From Microcaldota archaeon (lineage in GTDB: Archaea; Micrarchaeota; Micrarchaeia; Micrarchaeales; Micrarchaeaceae): DNA of 45,472 bases. The first letter of the stretch is position 1. Every line of letters starts with the position of its first letter. The position numbers and the translations under genes were made by a program. A model generated the notes under the pieces. It was not told the DNA's origin. It did no database searches and saw nothing but the letters and a program-made list of their open reading frames with translations. This document shows, one piece after another, positions 24,787 through 34,125 of the stretch. The stretch spans positions 1 to 45,472 of the forward strand of contig JAKAUR010000004.1 in assembly GCA_021827665.1 (NCBI GenBank). The letters are read 5' to 3'.

Positions 24787-25398
24787 CTACTTGCGCATCA
24801 GCCCGGAGAGCCCGAAATGCTCTGCATACGCCTTTGCGAGACCGCATGTTGTGCTTAGCGCGTTTTCCGGTGTGCCTAGCTTTTCTAGGTCTCCGTACGG
24901 GTTCGTTCCGGATCCAAGATTTGCCAATATTATCCCGAATATTGTAGCCACGAATGCCCCCTCGTATTCCTTGTATAACTTTTCCCCCCTCAATCCCTCC
25001 TCCAGGATTGCCGCCGCAAGATCGCCTATTGCATAGCTTATTGGCCTGCCTTCCTCTATTGCAGCAGAAATCGACAGGCTTGTTACGAGCAGAAGGGCCT
25101 TTGCATTAATCCCGTTGTCATCCGTCGATATTACCCTAAGCGCATCTAAATCGCTTTTTGGGATCGATGAATAAAACTTGAGTATGTCTGAAAATTTTTC
25201 AACGTCCGATTCGGATCCCAATTTGTACAGCTCAAGCAGGAAGCTTGGAGATGCGTTGAAATACTTTATAATGCCAAGCGACAAATCGGAGTCCTTTGTG
25301 TTTGATATCTTTGCGCACAGCTCGAACGCATCGTAGTTTCCCCTGGAAAGCTCCTTTATGCTATCTATGCTGCCAATATTTTCGTTATGCTTTTCCAT
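24787..25398 (-). CDS. Unknown helical protein
   Basis: 203 residues from the ATG at 25398, chosen because AATAAATATATC lies about 33 bp upstream. Predicted mostly helical with acidic loops. The C-terminal half contains Ala/Gly-rich amphipathic segments (AIGDLAAAILEEGLRG, VATIFGIILANLGSGTNPYG) that could be buried helices rather than true membrane spans. No catalytic motif or family recognised. It is divergent from the gene at 25499 with a 100-bp shared upstream region. Confidence 0.6.
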   Translation of the reverse strand: MEKHNENIGSIDSIKELSRGNYDAFELCAKISNTKDSDLSLGIIKYFNASPSFLLELYKLGSESDVEKFSDILKFYSSIPKSDLDALRVISTDDNGINAKALLLVTSLSISAAIEEGRPISYAIGDLAAAILEEGLRGEKLYKEYEGAFVATIFGIILANLGSGTNPYGDLEKLGTPENALSTTCGLAKAYAEHFGLSGLMRK

Positions 25399-25498
25399 AA
25401 TAACACAGGGCTTTGGATTGCCTGATATATTTATTGCTTTTGATTTTTCGCTGCTGCGAACGGTTTTTAAAGCATTTACAAACAATATTATTGTTTAT

Positions 25499-26053
25499 AT
25501 GGCAACCGCAAACGCGAAAGTGAAAACACCGGGCAGGCATGGCAAAGGCAGGGCGAAGGACAGCGTGAGAAGCCTTGTAAGCTCGGAGCTGTCTTATCTT
25601 AAAAAGGTGCAGATACTGCTGTTAGGGGACAGCGTTAAGGTAGCGGAGCTCGCCAGGTATTTTTACGGCAGCGACAGGAAGGTCAGGCTGACAATACTCT
25701 CTTTCAGCAGGAAGGAGCTGCTTGATGCTGTTGATGCAACATCGAGATTCGGCAGCATAAGGTACGCGTATTCCAAGGATATTTATACTGGCCTGCCGGA
25801 AGACGAATTCGGTCTCACTGTAAGTTATGGGACTTTCGACAGGATGGGAAGCAACAAGTCGATATCAGTCCTGAAGGAGCTTTACAGGATTTCGAAGCCG
25901 AACGGGATAGTGATAATCATCGGCGATGACATAGACTACCTTTACAAGCACTACAATAAGAGCAATTTCTCAAGCTGCGACATAATAGAGGGCAAAGGGC
26001 TCAGGTACCTTAAGCTTGTGAAGATAAACGAGATAAGCCTGCTGCCTCAATAG
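25499..26053 (+). CDS. Unknown protein with Rossmann/methyltransferase-like fold
   Basis: 184 residues. A basic N-terminus (TPGRHGKGRAKDSVR) precedes alternating strand-helix units: VQILLLGDSVKVAELARYFY, VRLTILSFSRKELLDAV, then FGLTVSYGTFDRM and ELYRISKPNGIVIIIGDD. The order resembles a class I methyltransferase fold with a degenerate glycine-rich loop, so binding of S-adenosylmethionine is doubtful. The start ATG at 25499 is preceded by an AT-rich promoter shared with the divergent gene. No specific function can be given. Confidence 0.6.
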   Translation: MATANAKVKTPGRHGKGRAKDSVRSLVSSELSYLKKVQILLLGDSVKVAELARYFYGSDRKVRLTILSFSRKELLDAVDATSRFGSIRYAYSKDIYTGLPEDEFGLTVSYGTFDRMGSNKSISVLKELYRISKPNGIVIIIGDDIDYLYKHYNKSNFSSCDIIEGKGLRYLKLVKINEISLLPQ

Positions 26054-26166
26054 AGCCTTTATGTCCTGCATGTTCCCGAAAATGGCAGCCGGGCTTTCAA
26101 ACGTCTTTAAACGAACCCCCGCGAAAGCTTAAATATGCCACATGCTCCTATCGTAGACCGATCTGA

Positions 26167-26676
26167 ATGGAAGAAGTAAGCGAAGTGGACGTTGCCTTCG
26201 TCATGGTTGCTACCCGCGATGGAGTTGTGTACCTTAAAAGGAACGAGGAAGACGACATAGAACCAGGAAAATGGTGCCTGCCTTCAGGGCACATTGAAAG
26301 AGGTGAGAAATACGAGGAAGCTGCAATTAGGGAGCTTTATGAGGAAACCGGGATAAACGCGGAACCGGAGGAATTGAAGCATCTGGGTACATTCCCGTAT
26401 TTTCTTGACGGAATCAAGTACAGGGTGTGGTTGTATTTTGTCGAAAAAGGCAAGCTGGGATTTGAGGACGTGCGCGCCTTTGAGGAAGAACACTCGGGAA
26501 AGAAATGCATAGGCATTGGCGCATTGGCTGCAATGCGCAACCTGAGGGTTGATAACTTGGAAAAGTTTACCTCAATAGACCAGCATATAATAGCGAACTA
26601 CGTTCCCGAAGCATTGGTCAAGGTAAAGGGAAGGGAGAATGGCACCGGAATGCACAGCCTTTACAAGGCGTTCTGA
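26167..26676 (+). CDS. Nudix hydrolase
   Basis: 169 residues. The complete Nudix box is present: G-H-I-E-R-G-E-K-Y-E then AAIRELYEETGI, matching GX5EX7REUXEEXGU, with the Glu residues that bind Mg2+. These enzymes hydrolyse nucleoside diphosphates linked to another group (oxidised NTPs, ADP-ribose, NADH, diadenosine compounds); the substrate is not clear here. CTTAAATATG about 30 bp upstream is a probable TATA element. It is monocistronic. Confidence 0.88.
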   Translation: MEEVSEVDVAFVMVATRDGVVYLKRNEEDDIEPGKWCLPSGHIERGEKYEEAAIRELYEETGINAEPEELKHLGTFPYFLDGIKYRVWLYFVEKGKLGFEDVRAFEEEHSGKKCIGIGALAAMRNLRVDNLEKFTSIDQHIIANYVPEALVKVKGRENGTGMHSLYKAF

Positions 26677-26737
26677 GCAATCTCCTTTTGGATTGAAACA
26701 CATTTGAATTCAGGGCCTTTTATTTTTGCCCGATAAT

Positions 26738-26780
26738 GTTAGGTTTTGTTTGACGCCGAAAAACCTAACAAAAACCTAAT
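26738..26780 (+). promoter_or_regulatory. Operator-like array of three AAAACCTAA half-sites
   Basis: GTTAGGTTTT (26738-26747) is inverted relative to AAAACCTAAC (26760-26769), and a third site AAAACCTAAT follows at 26771-26780, exactly 11 bp on from the second. Spacing by one helical turn puts two sites on the same DNA face. They lie just upstream of the HTH regulator gene and of a TATA-like TTAATTAATA near 26793-26802. Confidence 0.65.
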
Positions 26781-26801
26781 CCTCTCAAAATCTTAATTAA
26801 T

Positions 26802-27554
26802 ATGGCCATACAAATGCTAAGCGGTGTAGGAATGTCAAAGACTTTCGGAACGAAGAACAAGATTGTCAAGCTTTTGGGGGAAAAGCCGATGACGGTTACG
26901 GAAATAAGCGCTGTGCTCGGGCTTTCGAAAGCGACCGTGAGCCAGCACATGGCCGAATTGGAGAACATGTCAATGGTTGAGCAGATAGACAACCCGCATT
27001 TCAAGAAGGTGAAGTTTTACAGGCTTTCTGATGCGAAGAGCAGAGCAGTGGAGCAGAGTAGCAGCCCGGGGTTCAGGAGGATGATAATACCTGCAGTGCT
27101 CGCAGTCCTTGTGGTTGGAATAATACTCATAGCTGGCGCGGTGCAGAAGCCTGTCAATCAGACGCACATAGTTACCGGAGTAACCAACGCAAGCCCTGGA
27201 ATAGGGTCGCTGACAAGCGGATACGCTTGCCCGATGATAAGGGCTTTCACGAACGGGACGCATGCGAATGAATCCACGTTGAGCGGCATAGTTTCAGAAA
27301 TAGCCTTGGGATCGCCATGCAGCCTCGCATACGTGAGCGGAAACATTGTAGCCAACCTGAACTACACTTCATCGAACGGCACGGTGCTGGTGCCCGAACT
27401 GGGATACAGGTATACGATAAACCAGACTGCGATAGCGAACCTTAAGGCAAGAATAAACAATGGAGATTGCTACGACACCGGGGCCCTGGCCTTCTTCGGC
27501 ATAAGCTACCAGATTCCTTCAGGAGTGACGTGCAAGGCGGACATATACTCTTGA
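26802..27554 (+). CDS. Membrane-anchored ArsR-like HTH regulator with extracellular domain
   Basis: 250 residues. An N-terminal winged helix (KNKIVKLLGEKPMTVTEISA, LGLSKATVSQHMAELENM, with a wing at FKKVKFYRLSDA) is followed by one membrane helix (MIIPAVLAVLVVGIILIAGA) and about 140 extracellular residues with several N-x-T/S sites and four Cys (two near YACP and SPCS, two near GDCYD and VTCK) that may form disulfides. This is a one-component sensor design: external input, DNA-binding output. ATG 26832 (MSKTFG) may be the true start, since a TATA-like element sits about 30 bp before it. The helically phased half-sites upstream are its likely binding site. Confidence 0.75.
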   Translation: MAIQMLSGVGMSKTFGTKNKIVKLLGEKPMTVTEISAVLGLSKATVSQHMAELENMSMVEQIDNPHFKKVKFYRLSDAKSRAVEQSSSPGFRRMIIPAVLAVLVVGIILIAGAVQKPVNQTHIVTGVTNASPGIGSLTSGYACPMIRAFTNGTHANESTLSGIVSEIALGSPCSLAYVSGNIVANLNYTSSNGTVLVPELGYRYTINQTAIANLKARINNGDCYDTGALAFFGISYQIPSGVTCKADIYS

Positions 27555-27605
27555 ACGGCTTGGGGCAGAAGCAAGGCAGGCAAGGGTCTGGCTGCAGATG
27601 TGCAG

Positions 27606-28811
27606 TCAGAACATGCCGTGCTTTCCGGATATTATCTCGTGAGTGAGATAGCCTATGTTTTCTAGGCTCTGCTCGGCTATGTCGTTTACCTTCTTTCTTA
27701 TGTTGTCGAGCTCCTCGCGCTTTTCGGTGCTTATCTTCACGTCCAGATGCTTCGGGTCGTCTATCCTCCTGCCTATCTGCGAGACTATGGAAATATTGCA
27801 TTCCCTAACCTGCGGATAAAGCGTGACTATGTCGTTGGCTATCTCCTTTGCAAGGACGTTGTATATCTTTCCTATGTGGTTGACAGGATTTTTCCCTGCT
27901 GCCGCTTCAAGACTCATGCGCCTGAAGGGAGTTATTAGCCCGTTAACCCTATTACCCCTGCCCACGGATCCGTCGTCTCCGGCCTCGCAGCTTAATCCCG
28001 ATTTTGTGATGTAGACCTTCCCGGCTTTGTTGTCCCCGTTGTTCAACGTTACGTTCACGTCGTTCCCTATCAATTTCTTTGCGAATGAGATTATGTCGTT
28101 CCTTACCTCCTCTTTTTTACCCTGATAATCGTCTGCATTCTGTATTTTGGAAGAAACGAACGCTATGGCCACCGTAAGGCTTATGTCATCCATGTCCCTT
28201 ATCCCCATTACCTTGACGTCCTCGCCCACTTCCGGGTGGCTTTTTTTGTATTCGGGGGAATTAAGCATCCTCTCCGTTTCCAGCACCAGCCTCTCGGTCT
28301 TTGTGAACGGGGCAAAGCCTATACCGAAAGAGGTGTCGTTTGCCAGCGGCACGTCGGTGTTACGGTCGAATATTTCGCTTAGGTCGGCCGATCCCTTGAG
28401 TATCTTCGACTGAAACAGAACCTCTTTTTCTATGTCTAGAAAGCGCGTATGCTCGCGAAGGTAATCCTTTGCAGCCTTTATGGCTATACCGTCAACGTCT
28501 ATGTTTATATTCTGGTATGAGCGCGCCGCCCTTCCAGCAAGTATTACCTCTATGGGCTTTGTTATCGAGCCGTTTCCGAAGCTCACGTCAGATGATCCGC
28601 CTATTATCAGCCCCTTGTCCACATTATGGTGGAGTATCTTTCCGGTAGAATCTATGTATGCGTTGGAAAGCGCCGTGCTTACGTTTTCCATTATGCCGTC
28701 TATCAGGCTGTCCGGGTGGCCTATGCCCTTGCGCTCCACGTATTCCACAGGCTGCTCTGCAACTATCGTTGAAAATCCCTCCGCTACCCTTATGTTTTTG
28801 CTAGAACCCAT
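27606..28811 (-). CDS. mat: Archaeal-type S-adenosylmethionine synthetase
   Basis: 401 residues, full length for the archaeal MAT family (distinct in sequence from bacterial MetK). Signatures: [58 protein letters not shown] and [17 protein letters not shown]. It makes S-adenosylmethionine from Met and ATP, the methyl donor for the methyltransferase and the cofactor for the radical SAM protein in this window. A TATA-like CTATTTAAAG lies about 60 bp upstream. Confidence 0.95.
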   Translation of the reverse strand: MGSSKNIRVAEGFSTIVAEQPVEYVERKGIGHPDSLIDGIMENVSTALSNAYIDSTGKILHHNVDKGLIIGGSSDVSFGNGSITKPIEVILAGRAARSYQNINIDVDGIAIKAAKDYLREHTRFLDIEKEVLFQSKILKGSADLSEIFDRNTDVPLANDTSFGIGFAPFTKTERLVLETERMLNSPEYKKSHPEVGEDVKVMGIRDMDDISLTVAIAFVSSKIQNADDYQGKKEEVRNDIISFAKKLIGNDVNVTLNNGDNKAGKVYITKSGLSCEAGDDGSVGRGNRVNGLITPFRRMSLEAAAGKNPVNHIGKIYNVLAKEIANDIVTLYPQVRECNISIVSQIGRRIDDPKHLDVKISTEKREELDNIRKKVNDIAEQSLENIGYLTHEIISGKHGMF

Positions 28812-29005
28812 TTTATCACTTATCAGTCAAGATTGCATCTTTTTTGAATAAGCTGTCTCCGCCCGTTTCTTTAAATAGGGCGTGAAATTTCTTTTACACC
28901 GATAAAATTTTGCAATTGTTTCGGAGGCATTTATCTCTTATTTGATTAATTTTTTATATATCTTAATACATAAAATATTCATTTAAGAATTAAGAAGCAT
29001 TTTGA

Positions 29006-30754
29006 CTATTTTTTCTTTTTCTGCAGGCCGAGCGTTTTTGCAAGCAGTTCCTTGTCCTCCTCGTTTAGCGACGACGCAAGCTCCGAGCCGAGCGTCTTAA
29101 CGTCGAATTCGTTAAGCCTGGCGTAGAGCTTCTGTCCCTCCTTTACCTGCCTTCCGAAAGTGGGCTCGTCCATGGAAACCGCAACGCTTTCGCCCTTCTT
29201 TGCGGACTCAAGCGGGGTTCCTTCGTTCTGCACGCCCTTCAGCTTGCCCACGAATTCGCCCTCCTCGTTTATTATCTGTATTCCGGGCTTTATCACTCCT
29301 GCGATTACTTCCACACCGAATATAGCAGGATGCGAAGCCCTGAAGCAGCTGTTGGGGAGCACTTCCACTTCAGCAGGCATTGTGACGCGTTTCAGTATCT
29401 CGGCCGTGCGGTTGCGCCTTATCGAATCGACATACGCCGCGTAGTCGTCCACGAGCTTGTATATTATGTTGCCGCCTATGTGCTTGACGTTGCTGGCCGA
29501 TATGGCGGCTTCCGCGTCGGCCTCCACAGGTACGCCGAAGCTCAGCACCACAGAGTATATGGGATCCACCGCATTCATGGCGAAGGCGTCCATCACGTCC
29601 CTCTTGGTTACTTCCCCTATGCCCTTCTTGCTTATTTTTGCGCCCTGCGAGGCCAGAAGCTTGGATATCGCCTCCAGGCTGCCTATGGAATCGGCCTTTA
29701 GCACCACGCCCACTCCATCTGTCTTGAAGACGTCCGTTAGCTCAGAGCCTATCTCCTTCTCGAAATTAGCATCGTTGACCTCTATTATCGGAGTGCCGGG
29801 CATGGCGTCCTCCAACCCTATCGCGCTTATCTTTATTCCGGATGCGGCGCTTACCGAATCGACGTTGTAGAATTTGCTAGCCGACTCAACTAGTTCGTGC
29901 AGGGGCTTGGGCTTCAGCAACGCCTTTATTTTCGTAGTAGCTATCGAGCCGTCCAGATTTGCGAACGCGACTATGTCGTTCACGTGCAGAGATCCGTCGT
30001 AGAGTATCACGTCTACGGTGGTGCCCATCCCCTTGAGCTCCTTCTTTTCTATGACGCTTCCGCGCCCTGGCCCTGATGATTCTATGTTTAGCTTCATTTC
30101 CAAGAACTTCTGCGAAAGCCCGACGGCAAGCATCAAAAGCTCTGCCAGCCCTTCGCCAGTCTTAGCGCTTAGCGGCACTATGGCGAGCTCCTTCTGGAAG
30201 TTCTCGACCTTGTTGTACAGCTCTCCGCTGAAGCCGTACGAGCTCAGCGAGCCTATGAGCTCGTATATCTTTGTTTCAAGCAGGTCCAGGACGTTCTTGT
30301 CCTGCTTTTTCATTGCCGCAGATATGCTGCTGAGTCCAGTGGGCCTCCATCCTGTTATTAAGTCGACCTTGTTTGCGGCCACTATGAAAGGAGTCTTGTA
30401 TTCCTTGAGTATGTTTATCGCTTCCACGGTTTGAGGCTGGAATCCCTGCGTTATGTCCACAACCAGTATTGCAAGATCTGCCACGCTGCTTCCCCTTCTT
30501 CTAAGGTTCGTGAATGCTTCGTGACCTGGAGTGTCTATGAAAAGCAGCCCGGGTATCTTGATTTCCGAGGTTCCGAATGATACACCGTTGCATATCTTGT
30601 TTATCACGTCCAACGGGACTTCGCTAGCGCCTATGTGCTGGGTTATGCCTCCGGCTTCCTTGGCGGTTATCGAGCTGTTGCGTATCTTGTCCAGCAGGGT
30701 GGTCTTGCCGTGGTCGACGTGACCCATCACGCATATTATGGGCTGCCTTATCAT
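29006..30754 (-). CDS. infB: Translation initiation factor aIF5B (IF-2-like)
   Basis: 582 residues. G domain motifs GHVDHGKTTLLD, the switch region GGITQHIGA, DTPGH, NKVD and SAKTGEG are intact, followed by EF-Tu-like domain II, domain III and the C-terminal beta-barrel plus helix that contacts initiator tRNA, ending LGLQKKKK. It promotes subunit joining on the ribosome. The ATG at 30754 is fixed by an excellent GAGGTG ribosome binding site 7 nt upstream. No intein, unlike in several other archaea. Confidence 0.95.
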   Translation of the reverse strand: MIRQPIICVMGHVDHGKTTLLDKIRNSSITAKEAGGITQHIGASEVPLDVINKICNGVSFGTSEIKIPGLLFIDTPGHEAFTNLRRRGSSVADLAILVVDITQGFQPQTVEAINILKEYKTPFIVAANKVDLITGWRPTGLSSISAAMKKQDKNVLDLLETKIYELIGSLSSYGFSGELYNKVENFQKELAIVPLSAKTGEGLAELLMLAVGLSQKFLEMKLNIESSGPGRGSVIEKKELKGMGTTVDVILYDGSLHVNDIVAFANLDGSIATTKIKALLKPKPLHELVESASKFYNVDSVSAASGIKISAIGLEDAMPGTPIIEVNDANFEKEIGSELTDVFKTDGVGVVLKADSIGSLEAISKLLASQGAKISKKGIGEVTKRDVMDAFAMNAVDPIYSVVLSFGVPVEADAEAAISASNVKHIGGNIIYKLVDDYAAYVDSIRRNRTAEILKRVTMPAEVEVLPNSCFRASHPAIFGVEVIAGVIKPGIQIINEEGEFVGKLKGVQNEGTPLESAKKGESVAVSMDEPTFGRQVKEGQKLYARLNEFDVKTLGSELASSLNEEDKELLAKTLGLQKKKK

Positions 30755-30874
30755 GAAAATGCACCTCTCTTGAATCTGGTTGCGCCTCTTTATAGTCAAA
30801 ATCTTGCAATAGAAAACAAACTCCGCTGCGGTTACGTATTGTTGTAATAATTATTTAGCGTTTGGCATTTACGT

Positions 30875-31195
30875 CTATCTTTCGTCCCCGTTTCCGTGTA
30901 TAGTGCCGTTTCTCATGCGCTTTTCGAGCTTCTCTATGTTAGAAGCTGCTATGTCGTCAAGGCTTATGCCCGCTTCCTTCGCCACCATGGCCACGTACCA
31001 CATTATGTCGCCCAATTCGAGCTTGATGCCCTCCCTGTCCGGCTCGGCATTGTCCCTTGCTATCTTCTTCACCTTGTTCAGCAGCTCTCCGACCTCTCCT
31101 GAAAGACCTATGCACGCGTAGAATATCCCCCCGTTCAAAACCTTAGGATATACTGCGCTCGTGGCGCTTTTTTCTTGGTATCCATTCATTTCCAT
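30875..31195 (-). CDS. MazG-like nucleotide pyrophosphohydrolase
   Basis: 106 residues. The metal-binding helices carry GLSGEVGELLNKVKK (ExxE) and IKLELGDIMWYVA (ExxD), the hallmark of all-alpha NTP pyrophosphatases, which convert NTPs to NMP plus pyrophosphate and clear abnormal nucleotides. The ATG at 31195 is preferred (MEMNGYQ matches the family start, and GCGGTG precedes it); TTTTATAT at about 31226-31233 is the TATA element, which rules out starts further upstream. Its promoter region is shared with the divergent gene at 31299. Confidence 0.85.
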   Translation of the reverse strand: MEMNGYQEKSATSAVYPKVLNGGIFYACIGLSGEVGELLNKVKKIARDNAEPDREGIKLELGDIMWYVAMVAKEAGISLDDIAASNIEKLEKRMRNGTIHGNGDER

Positions 31196-31298
31196 GTGCA
31201 CACCGCGCATAAATGGAAAGCCAAATATAAAAGTTGTTTCGTGCATGGGGCTGGGCAACTAATATAGATTTTTCTTTCTTTAATTGATTGTTTTGGGT

Positions 31299-31847
31299 GT
31301 GCCCTTGGCAAGGAAAAAATCTTCGCGCAGCGTCTCCAAAAAAAGCGGAGGCGCCGGAAAATCCGCTTACGGCTTCTATGCCATGTCGGCCGTTGCGGTG
31401 ATATTGCTGCTTGCCTTCATCTTTGAGCTCTCATACTCGTCAAGCCTGCGCTTAATTATAGGGACTTCTTCAGTGGCAAACCCGCAGATACGCTTCTTCG
31501 TAGGCACAGCGCCTGCAAATGTCATCGGCGTTATTGAGGTTCCTGCAAACCAGACCTTCTGCCCCGAGAACAGCACCATAATCAATGAGAGCGACAAGGC
31601 GTTTTCGTACGGCTATTACACCGAGTTGAACGGCAACGAAGAGTTCACGTACTCGTTCGCGCAGAACTCCAGCAGAGCTTACACGTTCGCCACAGTCGGG
31701 AAGCCGTTTTCGCTTGTTTCGTATTCCAGCGTGACAGTGAACTCAAGCGTATGCGCGGGATACCCGAACGCAAAACATTTGCTCGTATTGAAGATAGCCG
31801 CTCCTGCCAAGTATGTCGGACCCATATACATAAGCCTGTACCGCTAG
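31299..31847 (+). CDS. Unknown single-span membrane protein with extracellular domain
   Basis: 182 residues from the GTG at 31299, placed by the TATA-like TAATATAG near 31259-31266. A basic cytoplasmic N-terminus (RKKSSRSVSKK) is followed by one membrane helix (MSAVAVILLLAFIFELSY), then about 130 residues outside with N-x-T/S sites and two Cys residues (FCPEN and VCAGY) that may form a disulfide. Architecture recalls the extracellular half of the HTH regulator at 26802. No known domain. Confidence 0.6.
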   Translation: MPLARKKSSRSVSKKSGGAGKSAYGFYAMSAVAVILLLAFIFELSYSSSLRLIIGTSSVANPQIRFFVGTAPANVIGVIEVPANQTFCPENSTIINESDKAFSYGYYTELNGNEEFTYSFAQNSSRAYTFATVGKPFSLVSYSSVTVNSSVCAGYPNAKHLLVLKIAAPAKYVGPIYISLYR

Positions 31848-31905
31848 TGCGACGCATCGGTTTATTATATTTTATTAGCCAATCCCTGATAATTCAGGTG
31901 TAATT

Positions 31906-32355
31906 ATGCCAAAAGAAAGAACCTTGGTTCTGATAAAGCCGGACGGCGTTATGAAAAAGATAATCGGCGAGATATTTTCCAGATTCGAGAGAAAGGGGCT
32001 CAGGATCGCAGCAATTAAGATGCTGAACGTGAGCATAGAGACTGCGGAAAGGCACTATTCCGTGCACAAGGGAAAGCCTTTCTATGGGGGTCTTATAGAC
32101 TACATAACGTCAGGGCCGGTTGTCGCGATGGTGCTCGAGGGAAGCGACGCAGTCGCAGTTGTCAGAAAGATGGTAGGGACTACCGACGGCGCGAAGGCCG
32201 AACCCGGCACCATAAGGGGGGATTTCGCAATGAGCATAAATTTCAACACGGTCCATGCAAGCGACTCCGTTGAATCTGCGAACTACGAGATGCCCATATT
32301 CTTTACGGAGAAGGAGATATTGGATTACGAAATGCCTGACAAGGATTTCATATAA
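31906..32355 (+). CDS. ndk: Nucleoside diphosphate kinase
   Basis: 149 residues, normal length. ERTLVLIKPDGV at the N-terminus, GPVVAMVLEG, GTIRGDFA, and the active-site segment NTVHASDSVESA with the phosphorylated His. It transfers the gamma phosphate from ATP to other NDPs. AGGTG precedes the ATG. Its stop lies 4 bp from the stop of the convergent aIF2-gamma gene. In many archaea ndk sits beside aIF5B and ribosomal genes; here aIF5B is two genes away. Confidence 0.95.
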   Translation: MPKERTLVLIKPDGVMKKIIGEIFSRFERKGLRIAAIKMLNVSIETAERHYSVHKGKPFYGGLIDYITSGPVVAMVLEGSDAVAVVRKMVGTTDGAKAEPGTIRGDFAMSINFNTVHASDSVESANYEMPIFFTEKEILDYEMPDKDFI

Positions 32356-32359
32356 AGGC

Positions 32360-33580
32360 TCATTCGGATATTCCGTAGCCCGTCAGCTTCCATCTCTGCG
32401 AGACGTTCCTCATTATCGCTATCTTAGAGCCTTTCTCTGCGCACACAGGGTGCTTGAGGTCGAACTTTATAGTGTCGCGCTTGGCGCTCTTGACATATCC
32501 CACAACCGTAAGAGTGCCTATGCTTAGTATCATTGGCTCGTTCTCGCTTATGCCGCGCTCCTGAAGGTCCGGCCTCTTTAATGAATGATATTTTAGCGTG
32601 AGCGTCGTGAGCACTTCTGGAAGCTTGCCCGGCCTGCCCAGCAGGTTTCCCACCAGCCCGTCGGCCTTGGTGAAGTACGGGTCTATCTCGGTCGAAAGCC
32701 CTATCAGCCCTCCCGGATACGCCCCCTCTAGCTGTATCTCCCCGTTGCTTATGCCTATTACCTTTGTCTTTACCGGTTTGTAGGTCTCCTTCTTCGACTT
32801 GTTTATTATCCTTATCCCAGGCCTTATCTCGACCTCGTCGCCGAGACCTATCTTGCCGCGTATTATGGTGCCGCCGACAACTCCCCCTTTCAGGCTCCCG
32901 GGCTTTGCACCTGGCCTGTTGACGTCGAACGATCTCGCTATGTACATTATCGGGTCGGCATTGACGTCGTGCTCCGGCTTTGGCAGCTCTGCTATTTTCT
33001 CCAAAAGCACGTCTATGTTTATCCCCTTGCTCGCGACAACTGGTATTATGGGCGCGTCCTCTATGACGCTGCCCTTCAGGAATTCCTTTATCTGATCGTA
33101 ATGCTTTACGGCAGCTTCCTTGCCGACTATGTCGACCTTGCTCTGTATGACTATCGCGTGCTTTATGCCGAGTAGGTTTATCACCATGAGGTGCTCCTTT
33201 GTCTGCTGCATCGGGCACGGCTCGTTGGCCGCTATCACGAACAGTATTGCATTTATTATGTTTGCGCCGGCTATTGTTGTGGCCATAAGCGTTTCGTGCC
33301 CTGGCGCGTCGAGTATGGATATTCTCATCAGGGGCTCCGGCTTGCCCTCGCAGCCATGGCACTTGTCCCCTACGGTATAAGCTTCAGGACCCTCGCAGCC
33401 ATGGCACTTCTTGATTATGGTGTCGGCATAGCCCAGCTTTATCGTCATGTTCCTCTTTATGCTCTCGCTGTGCCTGTCGGTCCACATCCCGGTCAAAGCA
33501 CCGACTATCGTAGTCTTGCCGTGGTCGACGTGACCCAAAGTCCCTATGTTTAGAACGCTCTGCTTTATGCCATTATCCAA
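32360..33580 (-). CDS. eif2g: Translation initiation factor aIF2 gamma subunit
   Basis: 406 residues. GTPase motifs GTLGHVDHGKTT, DAPGHETLMA and QSKVDIVG, the zinc knuckle with two CHGCEG units, and the C-terminal domains II and III. With alpha and beta subunits it brings Met-tRNAi to the small ribosomal subunit. No ATG lies upstream of the P-loop: the start is a TTG at 33580 after AAGTGGTTTT. It is third in a minus-strand run with cdc48 and rps6e. Confidence 0.93.
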   Translation of the reverse strand: MDNGIKQSVLNIGTLGHVDHGKTTIVGALTGMWTDRHSESIKRNMTIKLGYADTIIKKCHGCEGPEAYTVGDKCHGCEGKPEPLMRISILDAPGHETLMATTIAGANIINAILFVIAANEPCPMQQTKEHLMVINLLGIKHAIVIQSKVDIVGKEAAVKHYDQIKEFLKGSVIEDAPIIPVVASKGINIDVLLEKIAELPKPEHDVNADPIMYIARSFDVNRPGAKPGSLKGGVVGGTIIRGKIGLGDEVEIRPGIRIINKSKKETYKPVKTKVIGISNGEIQLEGAYPGGLIGLSTEIDPYFTKADGLVGNLLGRPGKLPEVLTTLTLKYHSLKRPDLQERGISENEPMILSIGTLTVVGYVKSAKRDTIKFDLKHPVCAEKGSKIAIMRNVSQRWKLTGYGISE

Positions 33581-33610
33581 AAAACCACTTCGAGATTCCG
33601 GGCTTGGGAG

Positions 33611-34015
33611 TCATTGCTTGTTCTCCTGCTCCTTGCCCTGCGCCTTCTCCTTCTTAGGGAAGACCTCGTCTATCGGCTTGTCGCCGTATTTAACTATTAC
33701 CGCGTTGAGCTGCTCTATGTTCTCGCTTATCGTGCTGCCTGCGACCGTCTTGCGCCTGTATTCTCCCTTGTCCTTGCCGGCGTCTGCAATCTTCTTCATG
33801 ACGCTCCTCTTCGCTGTTCCCTGTATGCTGTTGTCCATTGGGAAGCCGCTCTTGTCAGAGCCTCCGGTTATCTTCAGCGTGTAGCCGCTGAGGCCGACGA
33901 CTGCTCCGTCGATCTCGTCACCTATGCGCTTGTTTACAACCAGCGCGACCATGTCGGAGCTGAGCTCGGACTGTGCCGTACGTCCGCTTTTCGGGTCTGA
34001 ATAAACGATTTTCAT
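33611..34015 (-). CDS. rps6e: Ribosomal protein S6e
   Basis: 134 residues. MKIVYSDPKSGRTAQSEL, LVVNKRIGDEIDG, YTLKITGGSDKSGFPM and RRKTVAGSTISENIEQLN are the S6e core; the Lys/Glu-rich tail (PKKEKAQGKEQENK) is a short extension. It is a small-subunit protein present in archaea and eukaryotes. ATG at 34015 is preceded by GTGAGA; longer readings into the upstream gap lack support. The S6e and aIF2-gamma pairing is an old archaeal gene neighbourhood. Confidence 0.93.
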   Translation of the reverse strand: MKIVYSDPKSGRTAQSELSSDMVALVVNKRIGDEIDGAVVGLSGYTLKITGGSDKSGFPMDNSIQGTAKRSVMKKIADAGKDKGEYRRKTVAGSTISENIEQLNAVIVKYGDKPIDEVFPKKEKAQGKEQENKQ

Positions 34016-34125
34016 ATCTCTCACTTTTGCATAGACTATAGTGTCATTGTTTTGTGCTCCGGGGCAATCGGGCAGGCTGGCCCGTGGACCGTCGCGCATT
34101 ACTATTGGCGTTTAATCTTTTATTA

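Noticed and set aside
33340-33410. Near-exact 20-bp direct repeat in the aIF2-gamma gene
   Set aside because: It encodes the two CHGCEG halves of the family's normal zinc knuckle; no separate element is needed.
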